Positions 36,822-49,150 of a stretch of DNA of 64,000 nucleotides are shown piece after piece. The stretch spans positions 21,704,578 to 21,768,577 of the forward strand of contig CM055112.1 of NCBI GenBank assembly GCA_029204225.1, given 5' to 3'. This DNA is from Diphasiastrum complanatum. Lineage: Eukaryota > Streptophyta > Lycopodiopsida > Lycopodiales > Lycopodiaceae. A program made the translations under genes and the position numbers. Each line of letters opens with the position of its first letter. Positions within the stretch are counted from its first letter, which is position 1. The notes below the pieces were generated by a model. It saw only the letters and a program-made list of their open reading frames with translations, did no database searches and was not told the origin of the DNA.

Positions 36822-37715
36822 CTAACTACTATAAATCTGATCTGCAATTGAGATTTAACATACTTATTAAAGTAGAATGTTTATCTCTAGACAATGGCTT
36901 TATCAAAATATCAGCCAACATACTGTTTGTATGACAATAACTTAGTACAACATCTAGACTCTGAACTTTCTCTCTAAGAAAATGGAATTGAACTTCTATA
37001 TGCTTAGTTCTATTATGAGTCGCACTGGAGTATTGTCGAACTGATCTGTGTGAATTGCAGATCCTGCAGCAGCCTCCTTAGCCAGATTGTTTCCTTCACT
37101 GTTGATATAGCTGCAACATATTCGAAATCTGTGGAGGACAGAGAAATGCACTTTTGTTGTTCCATGAGCTGGGTCCTCCTGCGAGGAAACAAATGTAGCT
37201 TGATGTGGATTTTTTGGTATCCACGTCTCCTGCCCAATCTGAATCTGAATAAGTGGTCAATGTGAGTGCAGCTTCTATATTAACCAACGGAGTTGGCTTA
37301 GTTGGTTAGCTTGACATCCAAAGTTTCTTTGGTCTTAGGTTCGAGCCTCCCCTTGGAAACCAAGAAGCATTATAGCTCAAAGCATAGTGCTTTGTAGCTT
37401 GAATGTACCTCAATACTCTTTGCAGAACTTTCTAGTGCCGTAGGCCTGGATTGGACATGTACTGAGACAATGTGCTTACTGCATATGCTAGATCAGGTCG
37501 TGTACAGATCATAGATACATAATAGATCCTATGACAGACTGATAAAAATACTTGCACATTTCTTGTTGATCTGCTTGAGTTTTGGGGCACATATCTCTGG
37601 ACAACTTAGCTTTTGGATCCATAGGTGTGTCTATGGGCTTGCAGTCCTCCATGCCATATCTTGCCTTCAAGAAAGACAACATCACGGCTGACTGAGATCT
37701 AACTTGAATCAACAT
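36822..37715 (-). pseudogene. Copia element A: RT end and RNase H
   Basis: On the minus strand the last part of reverse transcriptase (YGMEDCKPIDTPMDP at 37645-37600 and YQSVIGSIMYL) is followed by the RNase H blocks TYSDSDWAGD and SSTDFEYVAAISTVKETIWL, then the terminal HIEVQFHFLREKV block and a purine tract before LTR L1. A small tRNA-like insertion interrupts it near 37284-37370. Stops and frame changes make it inactive. Confidence 0.85.
37284..37372 (+). mobile_element. tRNA-like insertion (possible SINE relic)
   Basis: Contains TGGCTTAGTTGG, a perfect polymerase III A box, and GGTTCGAGCCT, a near-perfect B box, about 40 bases apart. It interrupts the RNase H frame of element A, and AACCAA occurs at both ends as a possible target duplication. 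The T-stem does not pair properly, so an active tRNA gene is unlikely. It may be a short tRNA-derived SINE or a tRNA pseudogene. Confidence 0.5.
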
Positions 37716-37729
37716 TATAGATGCGATAT

Positions 37730-38799
37730 GCTTTATGTGACGTTGAGTAGCCGATGAAGATGCTCTTACACCTTACTGGCTCCAGCTTCTTCCTTAGATC
37801 AGATGGCACTTGTGCATGGCAGAGACATCCGAAAACAAGTAGATGTTTCAAGCTTGCTTTGTATCCGTAGTAGGCTTCAAACGGTGTCCTGGAATCAACT
37901 ACTTTAGTGCTGGAGTAGTTCTGTAGATAGAAGGCCGTAGAGATTGCTTATGCCCAAAATGTTTGAGGTAAATGGGCATTGGTTGTCATGGATCATGCAA
38001 CTTCCAACAGTGTGCGATTCTTCCGCTCAGCTACTCCATTTTGCTGAGGAGTGTACCTTGTAGTAAACTGATGGTGCACACCACATGACGACATATAGTC
38101 CTTCATCTCATTTGATAGGTACTCTTCCCCTGAATCAGACCGTAGGGCCTTGATTTTCTAACCAGTCTGATTCTCAGCATATTGATTGAATTCTTTGAAG
38201 CAATTGAATGCTTCTGACTTGTTTTTAATGAACATTACACTGGTAAAATGGGAGTAGTCATCAATGAATGTAATAAAATATAGAGCCTTACCCAAGAAAG
38301 GTACGCTCATATGACCACATAAGTCACTGTGTATCAGTGACAGAATGGACTTGGCTCTTCTGGCCTATCCTCTTGGAAATTTGGTTCTAGGCTGCTTGCC
38401 TAAGCAACTTTGATAAACGGATTGATTAGCTATAGTAACAACATTTATATTCACGTCCTTGAACATTTTGTTATGATGCATATACAAGATTGAATGCATG
38501 TTTAGATGTCGTAATCTCTGATACCATAAATTAGCATCTGAACAACTCACAGAAAGTGCAACAACGTGACTCAGTATGTACAAATTTCCTTCTTTGGAAG
38601 CAGAGAGGATTTCCTTTGAATTTTCAATTATAATAGTACATCGTCTAGCTGTAAACAAAGCTCTGCAGCCTTCTTGCTAATAGACAATAAGTTCTTTGTT
38701 AATTTGGGTACATAAAGTACACAATTAAGCTACCTTAGTGATGCCATCAGAGAATTGTAGTCAAATAGAGCCTTGGCCTTCGACTTGATGTGAACTGGA
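37730..38799 (-). pseudogene. Copia element A: protease end, pre-integrase, integrase
   Basis: Minus-strand order: protease-side remnant (38799-38660), GAG-pre-integrase with LWYQRLRHLNMHSI (near 38500), integrase core with LRSDSGEEYLS and YTPQQNGVAERKNRTL (about 38150-38010), and its C-terminal part with LVFGCLCHAQVPSD near 37820 and IFIGYS near 37750. The polymerase domain between this and the RT end at 37715 is deleted. At 38799/38800 the sequence changes abruptly to the LTR of element C. Confidence 0.87.
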
Positions 38800-39741
38800 T
38801 GTTAGATTTTTTATGCTCAACCTTAAACAAATCATTCAAGTAATGAGCATCTTGAAAAACCCCGAAGGCCGACTTCATATTTTCGGACCTTCACATTTTC
38901 TTCTTTTACCTTAAAAGCAATCTTTTTAGGCACCTTTGTCTTTTTTGCTCCTTAGCGAAAAATGCGACACTCTAGCCAAGTGCCAAAATGCCTTAGCAAT
39001 CATTTTTGGGCATTTTCGTCTTTTTCGCCTTTCTCGCTACCTTTAAAATCTAAGGCACCTTCGCCTTCCTCACTGCCTTCGATGTAAGGCACTTTCTCAG
39101 CTTTTTCACCTTCTTTGTCGTCTTAAATCTAAGGGCGCCTTAGGGATTTACATACCTTTAGTATAAGGACAACTTCAAGAGTTGCATACCTTCAATCTAA
39201 AGCACCTTCGGGTTTTTCGGCTTTTTCGTGTTTTGCTACATTGGCTGACTGACGTCGCCAACTTATCAACAAACCCTAAAAAACAGCTGGACAAACCAAA
39301 TATCCCATAGGCGGTTACCAACTTTGTACATATGCAAAGACTGGCGTAAATAGCATTAAAGGCTTGTAAGATATTTGTTCCTCGACACTTGTAAATCTAT
39401 ATATTAGCTGATTCAAGCTATGTAAAAACAAAAGTCAAGAATTTGAGTTAATTGAATTTTTCTCTTTCAATCAAAGTTTTTTTTTTTTTTTTTTTTTTTT
39501 TTTCTGTAGCCAGTGTTATTACGCTTAGCAAGCTGAAGTTATTACTTCAAGCTCTTGTACTCATTGTTGATATTAATCAGAGTGCAATTTTTGTCTCACT
39601 ACTATGTCGTTCATTTGCGCATACTGTATGAATTCTTCTACTTGAATAATTCTGCTGCTAACTGTTGCGTTTTCATTCCTACACACCATGCTCCAATCCT
39701 CAAGCTTCCACTGCGCTTGCCCACATGCGGTTTTTACGACA
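38800..39741 (+). repeat. 5' LTR of copia element C
   Basis: Starts TGTTAGATTTTTT and ends TTTACGACA, directly before a perfect primer site. It is 942 bases long. Between about 38870 and 39230 it has a low-complexity tract of TTCGCCTTT, AAGGCACCTT and similar words. A T run of about 26 lies at 39478-39503. The left border is exactly where element A breaks off, so C inserted into A. Confidence 0.75.
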
Positions 39742-39753
39742 TGGTATCAGAGC
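39742..39753 (+). other. Primer-binding site of element C
   Basis: TGGTATCAGAGC is the canonical plant copia site matching initiator Met-tRNA, immediately 3' of the LTR end. Confidence 0.9.
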
Positions 39754-39885
39754 AAGCATTTCAATAATCTGTATTTTTACTACGGATTATCAGTCTTGTT
39801 TCTATTAAGATGTCTTTCTAGCAAATGCACAGCCAACAGTATTCTAACAATCATTGTTTCTACCAACGAACTCGTTCAACCAGAA

Positions 39886-40790
39886 TGGATCCATCATCTA
39901 GTTCATCTCTCATTGACAAAATCGATGGAGATAACTACCATCTCTGGAAATTCAAGATGACGGTTATACTTCTAGCCAAGGAACTGTGGGACATCGTTGA
40001 TGGCACAGAGCTCAAACCATAAGGTGATGCAACCATCATCACCAAGTGGAGACTGAGAGATGGCAAAGCATTTGCCATGATTACCCTCAACATCAAATAT
40101 ACTTAGATCAGCCACATACGTGCTGCTTAGACAACTAAGGATGCATGGGACATCCTAGCAACTCTCTATGACATCAGAGACGTTACATCCAAGCTTTATC
40201 TGAGGAAGAAATTCTTCACCCTCAAAATGTTTGAGACAGATAGTGTTTCGAGTCACTTCAACACGTTCAAGAATCTTATGGAGCAGATGAATGCAACCGG
40301 CTCAGTCATAGAAGATTCCGATGCACTCATGACTCTATTATCGAGTCTACCTGATGCCTACAAAAATTGGGTAATGGCAATTTCTACCCATGAGCACCTC
40401 ACTCTATCAAGAGTAATTTCGCTACTCCTACAAGAGGAGATCAGAAGATCAGCATCCTCCTCATGCTTAGGATTGGATCCTCAAGCTCTGTATTTAAAAA
40501 ATCAGAAATTTAGATCCAAGAGGTCTACAAAGTCAGGCTCTACTGACAAGAAGAGCAACATCCAGTCAGGACCAAATTCTGGTCTAGGATCGAATTCAAG
40601 CTCTTCATCATTTCAACCAGTGTAGAAACTTTTCTGCATATACTGTAAGAGAACTGGCCATGAAATAAAAGACTGCCAAACTTTAAAGTACAACAACGAA
40701 AACAAGAAGCAGTTTCAACAACAAGCACATAGTGCTACGCCAGTCACTCAAATCAGCAACAACAAGAAGAAGATGAAGCAGCTTTCATGA
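39886..40790 (+). pseudogene. Copia Gag of element C
   Basis: Starts at ATG with a Ser-rich beginning, then DNYHLWKFKMTVILLAKELW, DAWDILATLYDI, LYLRKKFFTLKM and LMTLLSSLPDAYKNWV, the full Gag order, ending with an intact CX2CX4HX4C knuckle CIYCKRTGHEIKDC near 40640. In-frame stops occur near 40021, 40105, 40129 and 40624. The frame is otherwise well kept, so this copy is younger than E or M. Confidence 0.88.
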
Positions 40791-41360
40791 CCAAAGTCGG
40801 AGAACAACAGGAGATCGATTCCTAGTATCTAGATTCAGGAGCAACTCAACACATGACTCACCATCGCGACTAGTTCAAAGACTATAAGTCATTCACCCAC
40901 TCTCGAGTTGTGCAACTTGGAGACAACTCATCACATTCAATTGAAGGTGAAGGAACAGTCAGAGTTGGGTTCAAAAGAGGTGAAGTCAAGTTGTTGTCCA
41001 ACGTTCTCCACATTCCAAATCTTACCAAGAATCTGCTCTCAATTAGCAAAATCACCAATTCAGGTCAGAAGGTCAAATTCGATATAGAAGGTTGCGCAAT
41101 TTTTGACAAATCCCGGAAGGTTCTAGCCTACGAAAGAAGAAGCGGCTATCTGTACAAACTCAGTATTTACTATTCTTCTAACAGTCAAGCTCTTCACACA
41201 GCCACTTCTGAATCAACTGATATGCTGTGGCATTTCAGACTTGGCTATCTTAACTACAACAATACAGCAAATGTTAGCTCAGAGTCTAGTACAAGGCATG
41301 CCTTCAGTCAAGAAGCTAGCTTCTCCATGCGAAAGTTGCATTATCAACAAGCATGCTAGA
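40791..41360 (+). pseudogene. Copia protease and pre-integrase of element C, truncated
   Basis: The protease motif YLDSGATQHMTHH (near 40830) keeps its DSG. LKLLSNVLHIPNL-type text, LTKNLLSISKI and the start of pre-integrase (LWHFRLGYLNY at about 41227) follow. The coding text loses frame after 41260, and the element ends near 41380, where minus-strand Gag of another element starts. Integrase, RT and RNase H are missing. Confidence 0.83.
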
Positions 41361-41389
41361 AGTCCCTTCAGTTCAGACTCAGTTCATAC

Positions 41390-41640
41390 ATCCAGGGGAT
41401 ATAATGGCAAGTGCTTTGCCATCCTTTGCTTCCCATGTTGGAAGCAATTTAGGTTCTACCGGCTTGGGTATTGAACCATTTATGTACCCCCACAGCTCTT
41501 TCTCGATCAGGATCATCCTCATCTTGAACTTCCACATGTGGAAGTCATCTCCATTGAATTTGTTGACAAAATGGATCTCTGAGGTTGAACCTTCCATAGC
41601 GATTGAGTAGTAGAGATGAAACACAAACAGCTCGCAAATC
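41390..41640 (-). pseudogene. Copia Gag N-terminus, family A/B
   Basis: Reads MEGSTSEIHFVNKFNGDDFH and then MWKFKMRMILIEKELWGY on the minus strand, almost the same as the Gag start of element B (45927 and below). It lies on the far side of element C from the rest of element A and in A's orientation, so it is probably A's own 5' part. Homology to B ends at about 41632. Confidence 0.75.
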
Positions 41641-41825
41641 TCGCATATGTATTTGGGCACTTGCAAATTTCGTCAAAGATGGATCTATCTTACATATCAA
41701 TCTTGAAAAAAAAAAACAAAAGCTTGTTCTAGTAATAATTGCAAACTCAAATTATACGTAAAAAATTATAGTATTTTTCTATACGTAAAAAATGACATTT
41801 TTTTTTTCATAAAAAAATCTCAATT

Positions 41826-41966
41826 GATATGGGAAATCGATGTCTGGTATCGATTTGCCGTATAAAAAAAACGATTAAAATTTAGTTATTTTTATATATT
41901 TTTTGATACGGGAAATCGATACCGGGTATCGAATTCGATACCCGGTATCGATTTCTCGTATCAAAA
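41826..41966. repeat. Two related palindromes, one 66 bp long
   Basis: 41901-41966 is a 66-base palindrome with a single mismatched pair, centred on GAATTC (41931-41936). Each arm also holds a smaller palindrome, CGATACCGGGTATCG. At 41826-41863 lies a related hairpin: arms like ATACGGGAAATCGAT around the loop GTCTGGT. Between them is AT-rich sequence. The surroundings (41667-41825) are A/T runs without a gene. Confidence 0.92.
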
Positions 41967-41987
41967 GAGCTTTTTTAAAGATTCTTG

Positions 41988-42782
41988 TTAGCACAAGCAT
42001 CTCCTGCCTCTACTTCTCTGTTAGCGCCTATTCTTCCTATGTTAGCAGCGATTCTCTCCTTGTGTGTTGTGATTCTTCTGATAGAGATTCTGCTAAACAA
42101 CGGGTCTGCTATGGCTTCTAGCGACTGTCTGGTTGTAGTACAATGGTAGTGTGTCCCACCTGTCAGTGGCATACCTATGACCTGATTCGGATCCTTGATT
42201 GGCAATGGTAGCTCATCTTGGATAAAGGATCTGTTAGGGCTCGATTTTCTACTTTCTACAAACTATTTCAGTTCTTGCTTTATTCTTACGGTCTGCAGCT
42301 TATTGCTAAACTATTCTACTCAAGAAACAGGGAATTAAACTAAAGCTACTCCTACTGAAATCACAGAATCAACACAACCTCTTTAAAATTGAAACCACAG
42401 AACCTACACAGTGCTTCCTACAACTATCACTCAACAGTTGTAAGGAGAACTCCTCAGGGAGCCAGAAAACGGGAAACATCAGAAATCAGTGGAGTGGTAG
42501 ATCGATCTCCAAGTCCTGCACATCTACCTGATGCTAACACAAATGGGAATCCTACAAAGTACTTATTACAACTGTCACTCAACAGTTGTAACAAGAACTT
42601 CTCATGGAGCCGTTATCTAGGAAGCATCCAAGCCCTGCACATCTACCTGATACTAGTCCAAACCAATCCTTAAGAGAGAATTAACAACAACAAACACATT
42701 CATACATCAGTACCCAAACTATATGCATGAAGATGGAGCATGGAAGGAAATGCAAATAGTAGAATCTTCAATTCAAAGAAAC
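41988..42782 (-). repeat. Inverted repeat, right arm, with unknown conserved ORF
   Basis: Reverse-complement partner of 31938-32710. The minus-strand frame at 42205-41990 reads IKDPNQVIGMPLTGGTHY, then AIADPLFSRISIRRI and IGANRE, and stays open where the left arm has a small deletion. The other strand gives a twice-repeated phrase around HSTVV and SPSPAHLPD. The family is unknown. Confidence 0.7.
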
Positions 42783-43322
42783 ATTGTTGCTTATCAAATG
42801 GGTAATATTGTAGATTACCCGAAAAAGATTCCCATTAATATTTGACTCTTTTATAGCCATTTCATAAAATGCCCATTAGTTTTTTATCCTCAAATTTTTT
42901 TACACCTGAAATATACTAAGAATTTAAATTTCATGAAAATTTGTACATGGAATAAAAATTTAGAAGCAATTTATACACATCCAAATATTTTATTATATTT
43001 TGAAATAACGTTATAGCACAAAATTCATTAAAAATAAATTAAGATTTAAAAGTCTTACAAGTAAAAAAGTTACAATCCAAAACAAACCGATTAAACAAAA
43101 TATTTACAGAACATTCTTTTAAGCTAAAATTAAATTTTATAATAGATTGTGTCTTTTGATTGCGTTTTCTCATATTTGAACTACTAACTAAAAATTGTCT
43201 TTCATTTGGATAATGTCAAATTCATATTGTAAATAAAAGGTAAAACATCATGTGTGATGTCATCCAAACAATGAGCAATGTTGAGAAAAATTTGTAGTTG
43301 GAAATAAAAGTATTTTTATAGA
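42783..43322. other. AT-rich spacer
   Basis: Strongly AT-rich sequence with no coding region, between the right inverted-repeat arm and LTR L2. Confidence 0.5.
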
Positions 43323-44568
<1,246 letters not shown>

Positions 44569-45375
44569 CTCCCCCTTAAGCTAACTGCTATGAATCTGAT
44601 CTGCAATTGAGATTTAACATACCTACTAAAGTAGAATGTTTATCTCTAGACAATGGCTTTATCAAAATATCAGCCAACATACTGTCTGTATGACAGTAAC
44701 TTAGTACAACATCTAGACTTTGAACTTTCTCTCTAAGAAAATGGAATTGAACTTCTATATGCTTAGTTCTATTATGAGTTCGTGGGTTTAGAGATCTTGC
44801 TAATAGACAATAAGTTCTTTGTTAATCTGGGTACATAAAGTACACCATTAAGCTGCCTAGTGATGCCATTAGAGAATTGTAGTTGTATAGAGCCTTGGCC
44901 TTTGATGTGAATTGGAGTCACCAAAGAAGATGTACTTCAATTCTGTAGATATGAGTGTAGAGAAGAGGTCTTTGCATGGCATCATGTGCTAAGAGGCACT
45001 TGAATCGAGATACCATTGACGGGCATCTCTATTGGGTTGACCTTGTACCATCAGCGCTCTCTCATCTTCTTGCGAATCTCTGACTATGCTAGAGTTGTCT
45101 TGTTGTTGCTGCTGCATCTTCTTCCTGGCGTCATTATGCTTGAGGATGCGACAGTCCTTGATATCACGGTTGGTTCTTTTGTAGTACCTGCAAAATAGCT
45201 TGGTCTTGGATGATGATTGGTTGTGATGTTGCTGTTGTGGTTGCGAAGTTGCTGGCTATTCTGCCTTTGTCTTCTTGTCCTTGAAGCCTTTCTTCTTCTT
45301 GGACTGCTGTTTGGTTGAGTAGAGTGCCATGGATTTGGTACTCGTTGACGTGGACAAGCTTTTCCTCCTTACTTC
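44569..45375 (-). pseudogene. Copia element B: protease joined to RNase H end
   Basis: On the minus strand, after Gag, a damaged zinc knuckle reads FCRYYKRTNRDIKDC (45200-45150): the second Cys is Tyr and the His is Arg. The protease motif YLDSSASQHM has Ser for the usual Gly. Near 44780 the text jumps to the RNase H end (HNRTKHIEV-type, DSMLADILIKPLSRD) and the purine tract before L2. Integrase, RT and most of RNase H are deleted. B is therefore a short non-autonomous derivative. Confidence 0.82.
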
Positions 45376-45954
45376 TTCCTACAATAGACTTGATGTCAAT
45401 TTTTGTAGAAACAATGCAGGAGTGTTGCTAAAAAGCAACACTAAATTGTCATAAGAGGATGGAAGACTGGCAAGAAGAGACATGGTAGAGTCTTCTTCTG
45501 ATGTAGGTGATCCTATTGCAGCCAGTTGGTTTAGCAATTGTTTGAACTCATTCAGATGGTCGCTTAATGAGGTGCCTTCGCTCATTTTGAGTGTCAGCAT
45601 CTTCTTCCTCAAGAAGAGACGAGTGGACACATATGAGGTCTCGTAGATGCTTGTAAGGATATCCCACGCTTCTTTGGAGGTGGTGTTGTTTGACATGTGA
45701 CCAATCTAAGTGTCTTTAAGATTCAAGGATACAATGGCAAGTGCTTTGCCATCCTTTGCTTCCCATGCTAGAAGCAATTCAGGTTCTACCGGCTCGGGTA
45801 TTGAACCATTTACGTACCCCCACAGCTCTTTCTCGATCAGGATCATTCTCATCTTGGACTTCCACATGTGGAAGTCATCTCCGTTGAATTTGTTGATTAG
45901 GTGGATCTCTAAGGTTGAACCTTCCATAGCGATCGAACAGCAGAGATGAAACAC
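45376..45954 (-). pseudogene. Copia Gag of element B
   Basis: The Gag domain starts MEGSTLEIHLINKFNGDDFH at 45927 and continues with ELWGYVNGSIPEPVEPELLL, EAWDILTSIYET, LFLRKKMLTLKMSEGTSLSD and MSLLASLPSSYDNLV. One stop falls near 45703 between the two halves. The rest is in frame, so Gag has decayed least. This product could formerly have packaged the element RNA. Confidence 0.88.
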
Positions 45955-46018
45955 AAACAGAAAGAACAGCCCTATAGAGTTAGAATAAATCCTGGACTCT
46001 AATAATCCAATGAACCTT

Positions 46019-46030
46019 GCTCTGATACCA
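46019..46030 (-). other. Primer-binding site of element B
   Basis: GCTCTGATACCA is the reverse complement of the initiator Met-tRNA primer site, four bases from the end of LTR L3. Confidence 0.9.
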
Positions 46031-46034
46031 CTTT

Positions 46035-46697
46035 TGTGGGAGCAAACACTGATATCACTCTATGGGCAGAAATAGATATCAGCTCTGATACCACTTCTAT
46101 TGGAAGAAAAAAAAGAAAATTGTTATAACCAAGACCGTGGATTACTTGGAGAATGGAGTTACGAGCAATTTTTTGTGTGTGAAATCAGATTATCAGTGTA
46201 GGAGTCATAGACAACCGTGAAAGAGATATTGAAAAAGGAATTAGGCGTCTGAGACGGCCATGCAATTCTCTAATACTGATAACCTGATATGAAGAGAATG
46301 TAGAATTAATCCAAGCGTTGGAGACAGCCATACCATTCTCTTCTTAATAATGCTTGTGTGAGAGGAGCGAGAGTTATCATTCAACAAGAATGTGAAGGTG
46401 TAGAACAATAACGAATCTTTATATTGAAGTTGTAAATACAATGATCAGACCACAATACAGTTGCACTAATAAGCGCGTGATCCTACTAACAGATTCAAGA
46501 CAATTGCTAAGGTTCTAAAATAGTTCTCTTTCTCTCTCTCTATGATCACTAACTCTCAGGAGTCAGCTACTGATAAAAGACGTTCTCTGCTATCTAACCT
46601 TACGTATCATGATCCTTTCTCTGTACAATCGCTCAATCACATGTATATATATCAGCTAGAAAAATCTTGTACTAAGTTAACTTTACAATTACAAGAT
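46035..46697 (-). repeat. Partial 5' LTR of copia element B (L3)
   Basis: Aligns to the primer-site half of L1 from its end (CTCCCACA on the minus strand) up to about 46697, where homology stops at ACAAGATT. The start of the LTR is therefore lost. The CT tract is nearly absent here (46526-46541). Confidence 0.8.
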
Positions 46698-46784
46698 TCG
46701 ATGGCTGATTGAAAGAGAGAGAGCGCGAGCAGCAGCAGCAGTAGGCCGATCCAGAGAGAGTGAGCGAGGAGCAACAGGAGGATG

Positions 46785-46787
<3 letters not shown>

Positions 46788-46872
<85 letters not shown>
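46788..46872. repeat. (GA)n microsatellite, about 42 units
   Basis: Nearly pure GA run, preceded by GAG/AGC-rich simple sequence from 46710. Confidence 0.95.
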
Positions 46873-46879
<7 letters not shown>

Positions 46880-46980
46880 ACGGTGAGAGAGCATTGAGAG
46901 ATAAATTTTTTGTAATGTTTTGTAGGGTTAGGGTTTTCTTAGGGTTGGAGAGAGTAAAATAGCCATATTGTGAGTTGTTG

Positions 46981-46983
<3 letters not shown>

Positions 46984-47026
<43 letters not shown>
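46984..47026. repeat. (AT)21 microsatellite
   Basis: Pure AT run followed by degenerate ATGTATGC and ATATGTATG words to 47060. Confidence 0.95.
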
Positions 47027-47039
<13 letters not shown>

Positions 47040-47384
47040 GTATGCATGTATGTATATGTGTGAGTGTATCGTCCTTCTTCCGAAATGCTCAAAAAAGGTA
47101 AATAATCTAATTTTGAAAGCTTAAAAAAACACTCATTTTCTCTTTATAAAGGTGCCACATAAATTGCTATAGTTAGACTTTTGGGCCATTTTGGTTTCGT
47201 GGGGGTCAAGGACATAGGTATAATTTCTCATAATTTGCTTTGGTGACATTCCTTGCCAGATACCCTAAAGGAGATAGAATCATCTTTTCTATATAGAGAG
47301 AGATGTTTTATTATAGAAAGAGAAAGATATGTCCTTTAAAGAGAGTGATTCCCATTCTCAATGGAGAGAGGCACTTTCTATTGT

Positions 47385-47510
<126 letters not shown>

Positions 47511-47886
47511 ATTTTTTCAGAGCAAGGCAAATGTTTCGTGGACTGTAGAATAAAATGAGAGCCCTTTATAACAATCCAAAGTTAAAATAAGTTCAAAACT
47601 CCAATCATAGACAACTATGTGTAGTAATGACCATTGACCAGGCCATTGTTGTCTCCCTATGATTGCTCGGTTCTGGGTAATGGCTCTCCCAACATACATA
47701 CCTACTACATCATCTTTGTGGGAAATCATTACGAAGTAGGTAATTATGGTTGTTTAGAGGTCCATTCTAAGGATATAATGGCAAGTCCTCTTGTCGAGAT
47801 GGGAGGACGAGATGGTATATCCTCATAATGGCATGACACATACAACCATTGTCATGCATAATCTAAAAAATACATTATGGACATTA

Positions 47887-48094
47887 TTTTCAAGATTTCG
47901 TCAATGATTTTATCCATGTAAACGAATAGGTACATTCAAGATTCTATCCATGAGAGCTATGTAAAGTTCAAGATCTCATCCCTAAGGGCTACATATTATC
48001 AAGATTTCTATTGACGAGAGCTACTTATTTTTGACATTCCAGCACTGGTGGCTATGTATTTTCAAGATTCCATCTATGAGGACTCCGTATTGTG
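47887..48094. repeat. Minisatellite, unit about 32 bp, five to six copies
   Basis: Units follow the scheme TTCAAGATTCYATCYATGAGRGCTACGTATT with many changes. The clearest starts are near 47930, 47968, 48000, 48030 and 48060. No open frame uses it. Confidence 0.7.
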
Positions 48095-48436
48095 GCGACT
48101 GAAATTTACAACCAATCAAATTTGTGGAAAAAAAGGAGATCCCATAATTATGTCCTAGGTAATGGTGAGCCCCCAATTTGGACTCTAGATCTATGTAAGA
48201 CTTGAGTTGACAAAACACATTATAGTACCCTTGGTCTTGAAGTTGTAGGTCCAACAAAATGTTCAACATTAAAAACTAAGAGGCTTATAATATATCTAAT
48301 ATTTTACAAATTGATAGAATCACGGCACCTTAACATGCAGATCCATGCAACTACGTAATCACGAAAGATATGGCATGCATTTACATGAAAAAGCAAAGAA
48401 ATATTACTCAATGCTCAGCTACGGGCATGTGTTTAC

Positions 48437-49089
48437 ATGAAAAAGCAAAGAAATATTATGGCATGCTTAGCATATATGTGGCTCCCAGCCTTTCAGATGC
48501 AACAACCAGCTCGACTTCTACTACCCTGCATGCCTCCACATTCTATGTGCTTCAATGCAATGAAGTGGGTTCTCACCTTTGAAGGATATCATCCTTTGAA
48601 GGATCTCATTTATACACAAGAGCAGATAATTTATGCTATTGAGAAGACCGTCACTGGTTTGGTTTGAGTGGAGTTGTGGCTGTGTTGATAGCTTTTGTTG
48701 TCAGATTTTTTGCTGGAGTGTCAGTGGTCAGCTTCTCCAACTGTCGGAATAGCTGCTTTCTGGCAATTGAAACTCAATTTGCAGGGGGAGTATTTAATTC
48801 ATTTCCCTCTTCAGTCCAGGTAAGCTTATGCTTGCAATTTTTGTCTTCCTTCTCTTGTCTTTGTGCTATGAATCATGATGGTATGACCGCAGCTTATTCT
48901 TGGAGTTCACAGGCACGTGGTGCAATTCCTTCTAGAGGAGGTCGTGATCTATCCAAAGCCAGTAAGTTGTCAAGAATTTTCTATCTGGTTTCAAGTTCCA
49001 GCATGTCATTCCCTTTCAGTATGCGACAGCACTGTTCCACTAGCATAACAGTCAAACCTGATAAGTCCAAAGGCATGCATGATTCATAA
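48437..49089 (+). pseudogene. Unidentified coding relic, possibly spliced
   Basis: Two adjoining plus-strand frames (48437-48667 and 48664-49089) give protein-like text, for example EGYHPLKDLIYTQEQIIYAI and FFAGVSVVSFSNCRNS. A good donor (CCAG|GTAAGC near 48820) and an acceptor (CCGCAG near 48893) lie inside, joining to YSWSSQARGAIPSRGG. The phrases do not match a family I know. It could be a decayed host gene piece. Confidence 0.25.
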
Positions 49090-49150
49090 GGCTAGTAAGC
49101 ATTTGCTGCCTTTAAATATTTCTACAAAGACATGTGAATGTATCATTCAT

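Noticed and set aside
37284..37372. Functional tRNA gene
   Set aside because: A and B boxes are present but the T stem does not pair and the acceptor stem is poor. Kept only as a tRNA-like insertion.
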